A DNA stretch of 64,000 nt from Spiroplasma endosymbiont of Polydrusus cervinus (GTDB lineage Bacteria > Bacillota_I > Bacilli_A > Mycoplasmatales > Mycoplasmataceae): assembly GCF_964019755.1 (NCBI RefSeq), contig NZ_OZ026469.1:186001-250000 (forward strand), in the 5' to 3' direction. This document shows, in pieces, positions 1 through 10,214 of this stretch. Position numbers and translations under genes: made by a program. The notes beneath the pieces were generated by a model, which saw only the letters and a list, made by a program, of their open reading frames with translations, ran no database searches and was not told where the DNA came from. Each line of letters begins with the position of its first letter. Positions within the stretch are counted from its first letter, which is position 1.

Positions 1-1
1 T

Positions 2-670
2 ATTTTAGCAGTAATTAATAATAAGATTGATCCAACCATTAAGCATTTATTACCAATTAATAAAGTTCAAGATGTTTTAAATGCTAATGAATCATGATTC
101 TCACAGTCTTTCAACCAAGGAGAAGGAAAAATAATTTCTGATTATTTAATTAGTAAGAAGGCAAGTATTATTTTCCCAGTTGCCGGACCACAAACACAAG
201 ATACAATTGATTACATTAAATATAAGCAAGTGAAAACCAAAGTTATTGGTGTCGATACTGCCCAATCGCAAATATATGGTGATGAACATATCATTACTAG
301 TGGTTTACTAAATATTGCCCAAGCAACGGAGGATGCTTTAGCTAATATTTATTCATCAAAATGTAATTATAATAGTGTAACTAAACAATGAGATGACAGT
401 AAAACCGCTCAAGAATGTTGAATTAATACTGATCAATCTTCTAAAACAAATCCTAATTGATTAGGAGTCGAGAAAACAAAATGAATTGATGATAGCGTTA
501 TTAATTATCTTAACAATAATGCAAAAATTGCTAAATTAACCACCACAATTGGGACAATTTATGAACAAATCAACCAAGCTCATTTTGCTGATACGTTAAG
601 ATTAACTTATCAAACGCAAAACCAACTAAAAAAAGACTTATTAGTAATGCTAGAAAATGGTTTAAAATAA
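2..670 (+). CDS. BMP-family ABC transporter substrate-binding lipoprotein, C-terminal part
   Basis: The open frame enters from the left edge and gives 222 residues before TAA, so signal peptide and N-terminus lie outside. The motif VIGVDTAQSQIYGDEHIITS followed by a helix-rich tail is typical of the second lobe of BMP/PnrA-type solute receptors, which bind purine nucleosides and feed an ABC importer at the membrane. Several tryptophans are encoded by TGA. The family call rests on this motif only; the substrate is inferred. No transporter subunit is visible downstream, so the rest of the operon, if any, would be upstream. Confidence 0.75.
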
Positions 671-684
671 AAATCATTTATTTT

Positions 685-714
685 TTCATAAAATTTTAAA
701 AAGTATAGTATAAT
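685..714 (+). promoter_or_regulatory. probable promoter for the 739-999 gene
   Basis: TTCATA (685-690), an 18-base spacer and TATAAT (709-714) lie 25 bases ahead of the ATG at 739. The -10 is perfect and the -35 weak. Confidence 0.45.
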
Positions 715-738
715 TCTCATAGATAGTGTGGTGTTTAT

Positions 739-999
739 ATGGAGGGCTTCTTGACGACGACTATAAAAATCTTAGATTTGGAAATATCAGTAATCGGGTT
801 AATTGGTTTTTTTCTAGGGTTTGCAGCGCTATTATTATTTGTTTATTTTATTATTACTTTTTCTTTATTTCAAAGTAAAAAAAGTAGTAGTAATTGAACA
901 AATATTATAAATCTAAAACAAGAAACTAGTTTTAAAGAAAACATTGAGTATTTTGAACAAGAAATTATGCTAGCTAAAAAAATGGGTGATAAAAACTAG
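739..999 (+). CDS. small single-pass membrane protein, unknown function
   Basis: 86 residues from the ATG at 739, which follows the promoter directly. Residues about 16-43 form one long hydrophobic helix (VIGLIGFFLGFAALLLFVYF), then a basic stretch KSKKSSS-like and a soluble, probably helical tail with acidic and lysine residues. One TGA tryptophan is present. I recognise no family. It sits between the lipoprotein end and the larger membrane protein at 1041 and could be transcribed with the latter, 41 bases away. Confidence 0.6.
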
Positions 1000-1040
1000 C
1001 ACTTTCTTTTTTCATACAATGTTATTCACATTTAGGGCAG

Positions 1041-2762
1041 GTGAAACAAAGAATGGGTTTTTTCAATACGGTTAAGTCTTTTATGGTAAAAGATAAACAA
1101 CATCAGCAACCACCAATGCAATCAGAGCAACGTTTTGGTGATAGTTTTAATGTTGATTTAATTCAACATAATAATTCTGGCTTTACAGAAAACCGCCCAT
1201 ATCCGCATAATATGCTGCCAAATCAATATTTTCGTCCAAATGAAGCATATAAACAAAACCAATTAAATAATATGGAAATGTTATATCAAAATAATAATAC
1301 AATTCATCCGTGCCGGATGAATTTAAGTAATCAATATAATTATTATGCTAATAATAATAAGCGACAATATCCACCAGAAGACCAGGATATTATGCATACA
1401 ACCTCACCTCAAATGCGATCAGGGTATGTTGAACCATATTATAATCATGTTGCTGCGCAAAATCATCCACAATCAATGCCAATGCAGCAACAAATTTTTC
1501 CACGGCGAATTCAACAATATCCGGCAAGTGCTAATTATGATCAATATTGGGCCGGACCACAAAAACCAGAGCGTTATGATAATCCGGAATTTGTTGGATA
1601 TCAAAATGACCATGAAGGGTATGAAAATAATGATAATTATTCACATCAGCATTGTCATCCTTATCAAGCTCGTGTTACACCGGCATATAATCAAATGCCT
1701 GTGAATGACCAATTTAATCGTTCGGAAGTAGGGTATGATTCGAAAGGATATTATCGTGGAGCAAATGCCGGCCAATATTTGGATGATAATCAAATGATGG
1801 GGAATAGGATGCTAGCGCCACCGTCATTTTATCAAAAGAATCATTTTATCCCCTCAACACAATTTGAAGCACCAGCGTTAACAAATAGTATTGAAAATAA
1901 ACGCTATGCTTATCAACCACAATTATCCGAGAAACAACGCCACCGTCATTTTAGTAAAGATTATGCTAATCGATTGATTCCGTTAGAAATTGGGCGGGAA
2001 ATTCGTTCGGAAAAAGTGCGCACTTTAATTATGATTATTGTTGGTTTCTTTGGCACAATGATAGCAAGTTTATTTATTGCTTTATATTTTATTTCGCATC
2101 AGCAAGAGTTAGAAGCAATTATGGGAATTAAAGCCAGATATATTCCCCATCCTTTTTTAACAATTACTTTTTTATTAATATCTTTAGGCTTATTGTTTGC
2201 TGGTATTTTTGATTTATCACGCGTTCGGATTGAAATAAATAGTTATCTTTCGAATTTAATACGGGGTAATCACACGATTCCTCATTTCTTAATTGATAAT
2301 TATAAAAAGATGACCGTTCGTAGCATTGTTTTAAATTGATTGGCTTTTCCAACTTATTTCTTTGGCGGTATTATTTTAGGAATTTTATATGGTTTCCAAC
2401 AACATTTCGGGGAAGAATTCCGCTTTGGTTTCTGGAGTTGAGGCATTGTTGATGATTTAACAGCCGCCATCACCATTACCATTATTATTTTAATTGTAAC
2501 GTTAGGGGTTCATATTGCGAATATTGTTTTAGCGAAAAAAAGAAAAGCAAATATTATTGGCTATTATGGTTATGAAATTGTTCATCCCGAAGAATTAGCA
2601 GCGTTAAAGAAAAAAACAAACCGGATTTGTTTAGTTGTCTTTATTATTTTCCTAATTATTTTAACCCTAGTAATTTCAATTCCATGATTAATTGCTCGTC
2701 GTCGTAAATGAAGTGGGAAGTCTTTCCTTGACAGTTGATTTAATGGTAATTGTATACTGTAA
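1041..2762 (+). CDS. large membrane protein with N/Q/Y/H/P-rich cytoplasmic-like N-terminus
   Basis: 573 residues when TGA is read as tryptophan. Residues 1 to about 300 are low-complexity and rich in Asn, Gln, Tyr, His, Met and Pro with almost no hydrophobic core, so likely disordered. The remaining part has about five hydrophobic segments, roughly residues 330-350, 372-392, 434-458, 473-497 and 530-552, ending in a basic tail. I do not recognise a family; a role in scaffolding or surface organisation is only a guess. The last residues CIL and the stop come from the TGTATACTGTAA end of an inserted IS30a element (from 2751), so the native C-terminus has been cut or replaced. The upstream spacer has only a weak Shine-Dalgarno (AGGGCAGGTG). 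Confidence 0.65.
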
Positions 2763-2949
2763 AACTAAATCATAAAAAGTTAATAAAATTATAACAAATT
2801 AAAAATAAAAAACAATAATCACAAAAAATATTAAATTAAAAATATTGTTTTTAATATTTATTTTTAAAATTATAAAATTAAACACAACAAAAAATAAATT
2901 TTACTAATCTTAACAAACACTAATTTAATTTAAAAAAATTTTTTTATAT

Positions 2950-2999
2950 TAGACTGCACCCAAAAAAGTAAGTAAAGAAAAAAAGTCTTTGCTAAACTT
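2950..2999 (+). repeat. solo IS3a left end
   Basis: Fifty bases starting TAGACTGCACCC are identical to the left end of IS3a and abut the right end of the complete copy at 3000, in inverted arrangement. No transposase accompanies it. Confidence 0.8.
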
Positions 3000-4227
3000 T
3001 AGACTGCACTCTGTTTAGTAAATATTAATAAAAAGGTTTACAAACTTTCATTTATTATATATTTTTCTTTTTGGTTTGAATATCATTTATTTCATTTTTT
3101 AACATCATTAATATATTCATTATGAGATTTATAATTTTTATTATGGATTGTTCCTTTTTTAAGTACTGAATGAAAACTTTCAATAATAATGTTGTCTGCA
3201 CAATGATAATTTTTACCCATTGAAATTATAATTTTGTTATCTAAACATTTACTATTGTAATCTTTAGATGTATATTGATATCCGTGATCTGAATGAATTA
3301 TTATTTTATTTAAATCTTTTTTTATTTTTTTAATTTTATTAATTTCATCATTTAAATTATCAAGTACAAGTTTGTTATTATTAAATTTTGATCATTTTAC
3401 ATCAATAATTTCTTTAGTATATCCATCAAGTATTGTTGATTGATAATGTTTTTTACCATTTCAAATTAAATAAGTTACATCAGTAAATAAAATTGAAAAT
3501 CTTTCTTTAATATCATTAAAATTACGATTTACTAAATCAGGATATTTAATTATATTTTTATTTCTATTTTGTTTTATTAATATTTTTCTACGCATACGCT
3601 TTACATATTCAGCTTGAATATTATTTTCTTTCATAATTCGCAATACTTTCTTAGCATTATAAACAATGCCATAATCTTCTTTTAAATATTTGGTAATTCG
3701 ACGATAACCAAATTGTTTTAAATTTTCTTCATAGACTTTTACAATATTTTTTAATGATTCGCTATCCTTACCATTACTTGAATAATTTTTATATTTATCT
3801 CAATAACTACGCTTTAAATCTGTTATATCAAGTAATAAATTTAGTGGATATTTATTAATGTTTTCTTTGATAAAAGATACAATTTTTCTTTTATTTAATT
3901 GTAAAAGTCATGAAGCTTTTTTAGTAATTCATACCTAACTTTGTAATAGTTTAAATCTCTTTTTTCAAATGATTCTTTTGGACCTTTATTGGTGTTTAAA
4001 ATTCCTTTCTTAAAATTTTCATACCATGAAGCAACAGTTTTTTATTAATTTGATATTTTTTTGCAATAAAACTTATACTATTATTTTTAACCTCTTGTAC
4101 TATCATTTTTCGAAAATATGCTGTATATTTATTAAATTTTTGTCCTTTTCTTGCCATATAAAAATGCACCTCCTCTAAAGTTTAGCAAAGACTTTTTTTC
4201 TTTACTTACTTTTTTGGGTGCAGTCTA
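3000..4227 (-). mobile_element. IS3a insertion sequence (IS3 family, IS150-like), copy A
   Basis: Right end TAGACTGCACTC at 3000, left end GGGTGCAGTCTA to 4227. orfB (DDE integrase domain with FTDVTYLI, HSDHGYQY and IIESFHS carrying the D, D and E) reads through as in the intact copy at 46164. orfA is shifted because a run of seven T (minus: A) is six here, near 4030. Transposition-deficient on its own unless orfA is supplied in trans. Confidence 0.85.
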
Positions 4228-4837
4228 TTTGATTTACGATTTACTAAAACTAACAAATGAAAATTACCACAATCAAGAGTATCCATTTCTTAAATTCCAC
4301 TAAAACTTAAATCATTTCCATAATCATTTAAAAATTGCTTATAATCTCTAAGATTAAGTAATTTTCCACGATTATCATTTTGTTCCCCATTTTTTGTTTT
4401 TCTTTTTTTATTTTTAAAATATAACATTTCTTTTTTTAAATTAAAATAACCTAATTTAATATATTTATACATTGTTTTAAACATACACCAAATTTTACAT
4501 TATATTGTAATTCATACGAAGTAATAATATTTTGTGGCGAACGACCAAAATTATTATATTCATTAGAAAAATGACTTAATTCTTGTGAATTTAACATTGA
4601 ATATTTACGACATTATTTTTTATTTTTATCATTTATTTTTTGTGCTTTTGCAGCATTATAATCATTAATATTATCAAACATATTTAACTCTTGCCAAATA
4701 GCTCTATAATCTCTATTCATTTGCTTAGCAATTTTTCGAATATTAATTGTTCCATTTTCCTTTTTAAATAATTCATTATCTTTTAATTTTTCCAAATTTA
4801 CTCTTTCATTAAAATCTAATCTTTCATATTTTTTCAC
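4228..4837 (-). pseudogene. IS30a transposase, N-terminal part
   Basis: Starts at a GTG (4837) behind AGGAGGTAAA. The first 65 residues carry the IS30-type helix-turn-helix (INIRKIAKQMNRDYRAIWQEL). A TAA replaces CAA after KNKK near 4613, and the frame reopens beyond it as CRKYSMLNSQELSHF. The sequence is cut by IS3a at 4227 before the catalytic region, so no DDE core remains. Confidence 0.8.
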
Positions 4838-4907
4838 ACTTTACCTCCTAAAATATTTAAAATGTTATAATTATTGCACATAAATTATAACATTTTAAAT
4901 ATTTTAG

Positions 4908-5072
4908 GAGCAGTCGGATTAACAGCAACAAGTACAACATCATTAATTTAGTTGCGAAAAACCAAATAATAGTGAAAACGGCGAGTAATAAACCAGAACC
5001 CAAACCACAACAACCACCAGTTGGAAGTAATTGAAAGTTAATTGAAGATTGTAAATTACGCGGGATAATTTA
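4908..5072 (+). pseudogene. mini-lipoprotein remnant of the IS30a unit
   Basis: The mirror partner of the transposase start. The start codon and signal-peptide beginning are gone: a deletion joins the two TTTTAGGAG repeats that flank them in other copies. What remains is the end of a signal peptide (TATSTTSLI), followed by a Pro/Lys-rich stretch in shifted frames. Compare the complete copy at 17903-18007. Confidence 0.6.
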
Positions 5073-5076
5073 TTCT

Positions 5077-5187
5077 TTACTTTTTAATTTCAATATCATT
5101 TGTAATCTTATTGACAGTATTAATAACAATATTTTTACCATACTTTTTCACTAACGACCGCAAAGTTAAATATTGCTTTATTTGCAT
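5077..5187 (-). CDS. 36-residue ORF carried by the IS30a unit
   Basis: ATG at 5187 behind AGGAGGTTGAAATT; the product begins MQIKQYLTLRSLVKKYG and ends NDIEIKK. It is basic, probably helical, with no membrane segment. Other copies (54282 on plus; 9990 on minus; a tail at 17774) have one-base losses near the Ser-Leu-Val codons, so this is the only intact one in the window. Its constant place just inside the left end suggests it belongs to the element. Function unknown. Confidence 0.5.
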   Translation of the reverse strand: MQIKQYLTLRSLVKKYGKNIVINTVNKITNDIEIKK

Positions 5188-5212
5188 AATTTCAACCTCC
5201 TATAATTAACTT

Positions 5213-5268
5213 AAAAAGTTAACTAAATTAATAGTTAACTTTTTATGATTTGGTATTTACAATTTACA
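5213..5268. repeat. IS30a left-end foldback (partial)
   Basis: AAAAAGTTAACTA / TAGTTAACTTTTT form a hairpin, followed by ATGATTTGGTATTTACAATTTACA. This is the left terminus of the unit at 2751-5268. Confidence 0.7.
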
Positions 5269-5361
5269 CTTTCTATGAATTTTTTTCATAATAAAATGCA
5301 CCCCATTTCTAGTTTACACAAATGTTTTTATTTTTGTGTCTACTATATAGGGGGCATTCCA
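5269..5361 (-). repeat. IS3b left-end fragment
   Basis: Contains the start of IS3b orfA (minus strand, ATGAAAAAAATTCATAG) and the terminal GGGGGCATTCCA. The rest of the element is absent. It lies inside a right-end foldback of IS30a (5362-5457). Confidence 0.7.
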
Positions 5362-5457
5362 CAGTATTTTTAATTTAATATTTTTTGTGATTATTGTTTT
5401 TTATTTTTAATTTGTTATAATTCTATTAGCTTTTTATGATTTAGTTTTACAGTATAC
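5362..5457 (+). repeat. IS30a right end with outward -35/-10
   Basis: Ends in TTTTACAGTATACA at 5457. TTGTTT, 16 bases, TATAAT read rightward towards the gene remnant at 5458 and nadD. Confidence 0.7.
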
Positions 5458-5737
5458 ATTTTTCATCGTGATGATGATAAATTAGAATTATACCAAAATG
5501 GTAAACCACTAGAAGTAAAAAAGAATAACAAAGTAGGGAAAAAATAAAATTACAGTTACTGGTGATAAAGAATAAATTACGAGTTTAAAACAAAAATTAC
5601 CAAATAATTCTTTGAATAATATTGAGGAAAAAGATAATCTTACCATTACTTTATCTGTTAAATAATTTCAACAAGTTGTTCGTGATACAGTGGAAGATGT
5701 TTTAGTTGAGTTGGGAATTAAAAATAAAAATGAATAA
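5458..5737 (+). pseudogene. degraded gene remnant, not recognised
   Basis: Two or more frames together give HRDDDKLELYQNGKPLEV, then KITVTGDKEQITSLKQKL and FQQVVRDTVEDVLVELGIK before the final TAA. One base is missing in an A-run near 5540, and two in-frame TAA stand where CAA would fit. The start was removed by the IS30a end at 5457. I cannot name the family. Confidence 0.45.
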
Positions 5738-5788
5738 TTTTCCCTTTATTTTTGTTTATTTTAATTTTAGATTGGAGCGGAAAAATCG

Positions 5789-6886
5789 ATGAAAATAGCG
5801 TTATTTGGTGGTAGTTTTGATCCTTTTCATACTGATCATTTAACAATGATTAATCTTGTTAAAATAAAAACAGATATTGATGAAATTTGAATTATTCCAA
5901 CAAATCAAAATCCGTTTAAAACACGGAAACTATCACCAGTTAATGATCGCCTTGCAATGATTACTTTAGCAGTTAGTAGTTTACCATATGTTAAAATTAA
6001 TGCAATTGAATTAGAAAATAAAAAGCCTAGTACTACTTATGATACTGTTTTAAAATTACAACACCAATTTTTTAACCATCAATTTTATTTTATGATTGGG
6101 TCTGATCAATTGGCGACGTTAGATAAATGAAATAATATTGAGGCATTAACAAAAATTCAAACTTTTATTATTTTTCAGCGAAATAAAAAGATTGATCAAG
6201 CAATTTTAAAACAATATCAAGCAATTTTAATTCCATTTCATGATAATTTACATTTATCATCAACAATGTTACGCGAAGGAAAAAATATCGCCTTGCAATT
6301 ACCAATGATTACTAATTATATTAATAATAATTTATTATATTTGCCAGAACGTTTAAAACAAAATATGGATGCGAAACGTTATCAACATTGTTTAAATGTT
6401 GGTCAAAAAGCACAAGAATTAGCGTTAATTTATCATTTAGATTCGCAAAAAGCTTTAATTGCCGGGACTTATCATGATATCACAAAACAATGAACAGAAG
6501 AAAAACAACAGGCGTATTTAACAAAATATTTACCATCTTTTTTATCAGAGCCCTTGCCAACGTGACACTCTTATACTGGTTATTGTCATTTAAAATATGA
6601 TTTATTATTTACTGATGAAGAAATTTTATCAGCAGTTAAGTGGCATACTGTTGGTTGACCACAGATGACAATGTTTGAAATGTTAATATTTATTACTGAT
6701 AAAATTAGTTGTGAACGAGATTATCCGAAGGTTGATTATTATCGAACATTAGCCCAACAAGATTTAAAAAAAGCATTTCAAGAATTGTTAGTCGCTCAAT
6801 TTGAGTGAGCAGTGGCTCAATATGGTCTTGAACATTTAGGAAAGAACATTCAATTAACTTATCAACATTGGAGAGAGGATAAATAA
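5789..6886 (+). CDS. nadD: nicotinate-nucleotide adenylyltransferase fused to HD-domain YqeK-like hydrolase
   Basis: 365 residues. Residues 1 to about 190 are NadD: GGSFDPFHTDH carries the nucleotidyltransferase HxGH-type signature in the form TDH, and the segment LSSTMLRE matches the family's C-terminal ISSTxIR motif. It makes deaminated NAD from nicotinate mononucleotide and ATP. Residues from about 195 are an HD-type phosphohydrolase like YqeK: RYQHCLNVGQKAQEL, AGTYHDITK with the HD pair, and a downstream WHTVGW histidine. Such a fusion is known in mollicutes. SD is GGAGCGG, 10 bases before ATG. In Firmicutes yqeG-yqeH lie just upstream of nadD; here they are 45 kb away (50473-51770). Confidence 0.9.
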
Positions 6887-6939
6887 AGTGTAAATTGTAA
6901 TTGAAATTATGGTGGAAAAATTTATATGTTGCTTTTGAG

Positions 6940-6967
6940 CGTTTTACTTCTAGTAAAACGATTTTTT
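6940..6967 (+). terminator. rho-independent terminator
   Basis: CGTTTTACT TCT AGTAAAACG followed by ATTTTTT. It separates nadD from the gene at 7037. Confidence 0.8.
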
Positions 6968-7036
6968 GTAGCAAAATTAACTAGATAAGTTTATAATTAT
7001 AATTAGAAGATAAAATCAGAGGAGATTTATTTTACA

Positions 7037-8284
7037 ATGCAAAAAGGATTAGAAAAGCAGCTGGAAGATAGTTTAAAAAGCTCAGAACAAGCGATGTTTG
7101 ATGCTTTATTAAAAAGTTATTATTTAGATGATGATCAATTAGATTATTTACACCAACATTATCGCCCAATTTTTACTTTTGATGATAATGAAGAATGTAT
7201 TTGTTTAAGCAAGGAAAAATATGGAGTTTGTTGTAACCCAAAGGTCTTAAGTTCAATTAAAAACCGAACAGAATATATTTCAATTTTACAAGCGGTGGGG
7301 GATTCGACCTTAAAAGAATTTTATTTGCAACAAGAAACAAAACATTATCAACAAGCCTTAAAAAATTGTGCTAAACAAACATGTATTTTACCAGATTGTG
7401 ATAATAAAGTTTCCCAATATGACTTGTATCCGCTTGAAATTAGTAAAAATAGGTATTATTTAAATCGTTATCATTCAAAGAATTTTTTTAAAAGTATTAA
7501 AATACCATTTTTAGATGCTACAAAGGATGATAAAACGGCGTATTATTTTAGTGTTTTTTGTCGTAAACATCTTAATGAGTATCTTAAAACAGATAAGGTC
7601 CTAGCACCACAATTAGAAGCATTATTAATGAATATAAATGATAATTTAATTGATCATAAAGAGCTTTATGAAACATATGTTAATTATTATCATGGGTTAA
7701 GTGTTGCTGAACAAGTAATTTTAACGATTAAACTTCGTCGTCTGATGAAATTAGCTTTAATTTATCAATTCGAGTTATCACGGTTACTTAATGATTTAGA
7801 TAATCAACAACATAGATATGTTACTAAAAAAATTATTTTACCAAAGCCAATTCATTCGCTTGTTTTTAATGATATCTTATTAGCTCAATTAACACCAATT
7901 ACTTTTCAAGCAATTAATTCACCAAATAATCCCTTTTTGCAAAATAAAATTTTATATGCATGATTAGTTAATAAGGATAAAAAGGGAGAAGTCCACTTTA
8001 TTTATCATAAAAATAATCGAATCTTTAATACTTATTTTGCCGAATGAGACGAAAAGAATAAAAAAGAAAAACAATGAGAAAACTATATTTCAAGTATTAT
8101 CCTTAACCAAGGAACCCATTTTTTAATTGATAAAAAATATTATGATAAATTGAACCAAAAAACAAAAGATTTAATTAATATTTATTATTATAATCGTTTT
8201 GAACAACCACGAAATTCGGCAGAAGAATTAATATTGCAAACTTTTATTAATAATTTTAATAATGGCATTAATATTTTAAAATAG
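7037..8284 (+). CDS. protein with SEC-C-like zinc motif, unknown function
   Basis: 415 residues, SD GAGGAG. Residues 54-66 read CICLSKEKYGVCC, the C-x-C-x8-C-C spacing of SEC-C zinc motifs as at the end of SecA. A second possible metal site is the C-x4-C of CILPDC (about residue 118) with a later C-x2-H (FCRKH, about 178). The remainder is helical and rich in Asn, Lys, Tyr and Leu, with no membrane segment or enzyme motif. It heads a three-gene run (7037, 8292, 8893) with spacings of 7 and -11 bases. The same C-x4-C ... C-x2-H pattern occurs in the small protein at 45384-45623. Zinc binding is inferred from spacing only. Confidence 0.6.
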
Positions 8285-8291
8285 GAAGTTA

Positions 8292-8903
8292 ATGAAAATG
8301 ACAATTGCAGGATGAATTATAATTGGTTTTTTCCTTAGTTTATTAATTATATTTAGTGGTTTTTTATGATGATTTTATCAAAAGAAACAACAACTTTTTT
8401 TTGAAATTTATAAACAATTAGAAATGGAAAATCAAGAATATATTAATAATAAATTAGCAGATTTACCTTTACAAGAAATTGCTGTTAAATTTAAGTTAGA
8501 ACCTGGTGAAAAGGTTTTTAGTAATATTTCAGTAACAACTTATCGCCAAGGGCAAACGAAAAAGAATGCTGGTCAAACCCACTCAAAATATACTATTTCA
8601 TTTGAAAATGGTATTAGTCTTGGTTATGGAAATGGTAAAAAAATTAAAGAAATGGTCCAAATTCCTTTTCAAAATGGTCATATGTTTATTATGAACCAAC
8701 GAATTTTAATTATTAACGAGGAGATTACAACGATTTGACCGTTAACACAAATTAACAACTTTGAATTAAGTATCTTTCGCATTAATAATATCTTATGTCA
8801 GGGCTTTTTTTATTTATATGTGCAACTAAAGTGCTTTATAATCATTGTAAAAGGGTTAGAAACACCATATTTAATTTATAAGGTGTGAAAAAATGAACAA
8901 TAG
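8292..8903 (+). CDS. membrane-anchored protein, paralogue of the next gene
   Basis: 203 residues. One N-terminal transmembrane helix (residues about 6-27, GWIIIGFFLSLLIIFSGF) is followed by a lysine stretch and a soluble domain. The segment GHMFIMNQRILIINEEITTIW parallels GTLYVTNQRLVWQTKDQ in the next gene, a pattern also seen in PH-like or GRAM-like membrane domains. Start ATG AAA ATG follows AGGAAG. The end overlaps the start of the 8893 gene by 11 bases, so the two are cotranscribed and probably translationally coupled. Function unknown. Confidence 0.6.
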
Positions 8904-9507
8904 TTATTTAATTGCTTTTATTTTATTTGGCAGTATTTTAGGAAGTGCTACCATTATTGTGCTTATTTTAGCTTTGTTCCAACACCAAAAAATTAAGCAT
9001 TTTAAACAAAAAAAACATGAATTACAAACGATGATTGATGATAATCAACCATTGTTAACTGATCCATTAAATGAAGTCCAAATTAAATATGAATTGCCAA
9101 AAGATGAAACATGTTATTATGAAGCAACAATTAGTGGCTATGAAATCACTAAGAAAAAAGAACTTAACCAAAATGCTTATTATTTAAGTCAACGAATGCA
9201 AAATAAATATTATGTTGAATACTTGGCGGGTTATTTAAACTTAACCACAAATAGGGGTGGGGAAACCCTGACCGGAACACTTTATGTAACAAACCAACGT
9301 TTAGTATGGCAAACTAAAGATCAAAATGTAATAATTTGATTAAAAGATGTCAGTTTTGCCTTACCAAGTGTTTTTAATCGGAATGGACTTTATCAACGTG
9401 GTTTTTTCATTAGTACCACTGAAAAAATTTATTGTTTTATAACAAATGATGTTAAAATATCAATAATAATTTTTAAAGCATGTGTATACTATAAAACTAA
9501 ATCATAA
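8893..9507 (+). CDS. membrane-anchored protein, paralogue of the previous gene, 3' end replaced
   Basis: 204 residues from ATG at 8893 (SD AAGGTGTG). One transmembrane helix at about residues 5-28, then a soluble domain with TGTLYVTNQRLVWQTKDQ, matching the neighbour. The final residues VYYKTKS and the TAA are encoded by the IS30a end that starts at 9482, so the true C-terminus is lost. Shared layout suggests duplication of one ancestral gene. Confidence 0.6.
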
Positions 9508-10081
9508 AAAGTTAATAGAATTATAACAAATTAAAAATAAAAAACAATAATTACAAAAAATATTAAATTAAAAATATTGTTTTTAATATTTATTTTTAAA
9601 ATTATAAAATTAAACACAACAAAAAATAAATTTTACTAATCTTAACAAACACTAATTTAATTTAAAAAAATTTTTTTAAATTATTGTCTTGATGTAAAAT
9701 TTTCCAAGCAAGGTCTAATTGTGGTATTTAATATATCTAAAATAGATTTTAATCTACTACGAATATTAATTAATGGCTCATTTTGACCCAATCAACGCCT
9801 TATATCTCTATTTATTCTTTCTACTAATGCTTTCTTGCGAGGTTTACCAGGATCACAAAAATAAACTCTTATTTTAAAATGTTTTTCTATGGTTTAGACT
9901 GCACCCTGTTTAGTAAGTATTAATAACAATATCTTTACCATACTTTTTCACTAAGACCGCAAAATTAAATATTGCTTTATTTGCATAATTTCAACAGCCT
10001 ATAATTAACTTAAAAATTAACTTATAAAAAGTTAACTAAATTAATAGTTAACTTTTTATAAGTTGGTATTTACAATTTACA
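9482..10081 (-). mobile_element. IS30a deletion derivative
   Basis: Right end at 9482 and left foldback end (10019-10081) enclose only the C-terminal third of the transposase (9665-9894), a 31-base IS3a right end (9895-9925) and a frameshifted copy of the 36-residue ORF (9926-9990). Middle parts are gone. The junction at 9895 shows that an IS3a copy was involved in the deletion. Confidence 0.75.
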
Positions 10082-10167
10082 GGGGAAATATTTTTTTATT
10101 TTACAAAAAATAGTGGTTTTCTAACGAAAAGTCACTTTAAAATGGAACAAATTCCTCATTTTCGGTA

Positions 10168-10173
10168 TATAAT
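10168..10173 (+). promoter_or_regulatory. -10 box ahead of ptsI
   Basis: TATAAT 41 bases before the ptsI start. No convincing -35 is visible. Confidence 0.4.
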
Positions 10174-10214
10174 AAAAATAGTTTTAGTAGAAAGAGAAGT
10201 GAGGATTTTTTATT

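Larger units (their letters stand above)
2751..5268 (-). mobile_element. IS30a unit, minus orientation, interrupted by IS3a
   Basis: Bounded by the right end TGTATACTG at 2751 and the left end TTTACA at 5268. Reading on the minus strand: left foldback end, a 36-residue ORF (5187-5077), a broken mini-lipoprotein gene on the opposite strand, the transposase start (4837), then a complete IS3a (4227-3000), then only the right-end flank. The C-terminal half of the transposase is missing, so a deletion accompanied or followed the IS3a insertion. Inactive. Confidence 0.8.

Noticed and set aside
1345-1704. 119-codon open frame inside the 1041 gene
   Set aside because: Shadow frame caused by the Asn/Gln/Tyr-rich coding sequence; no SD and the main frame is continuous.
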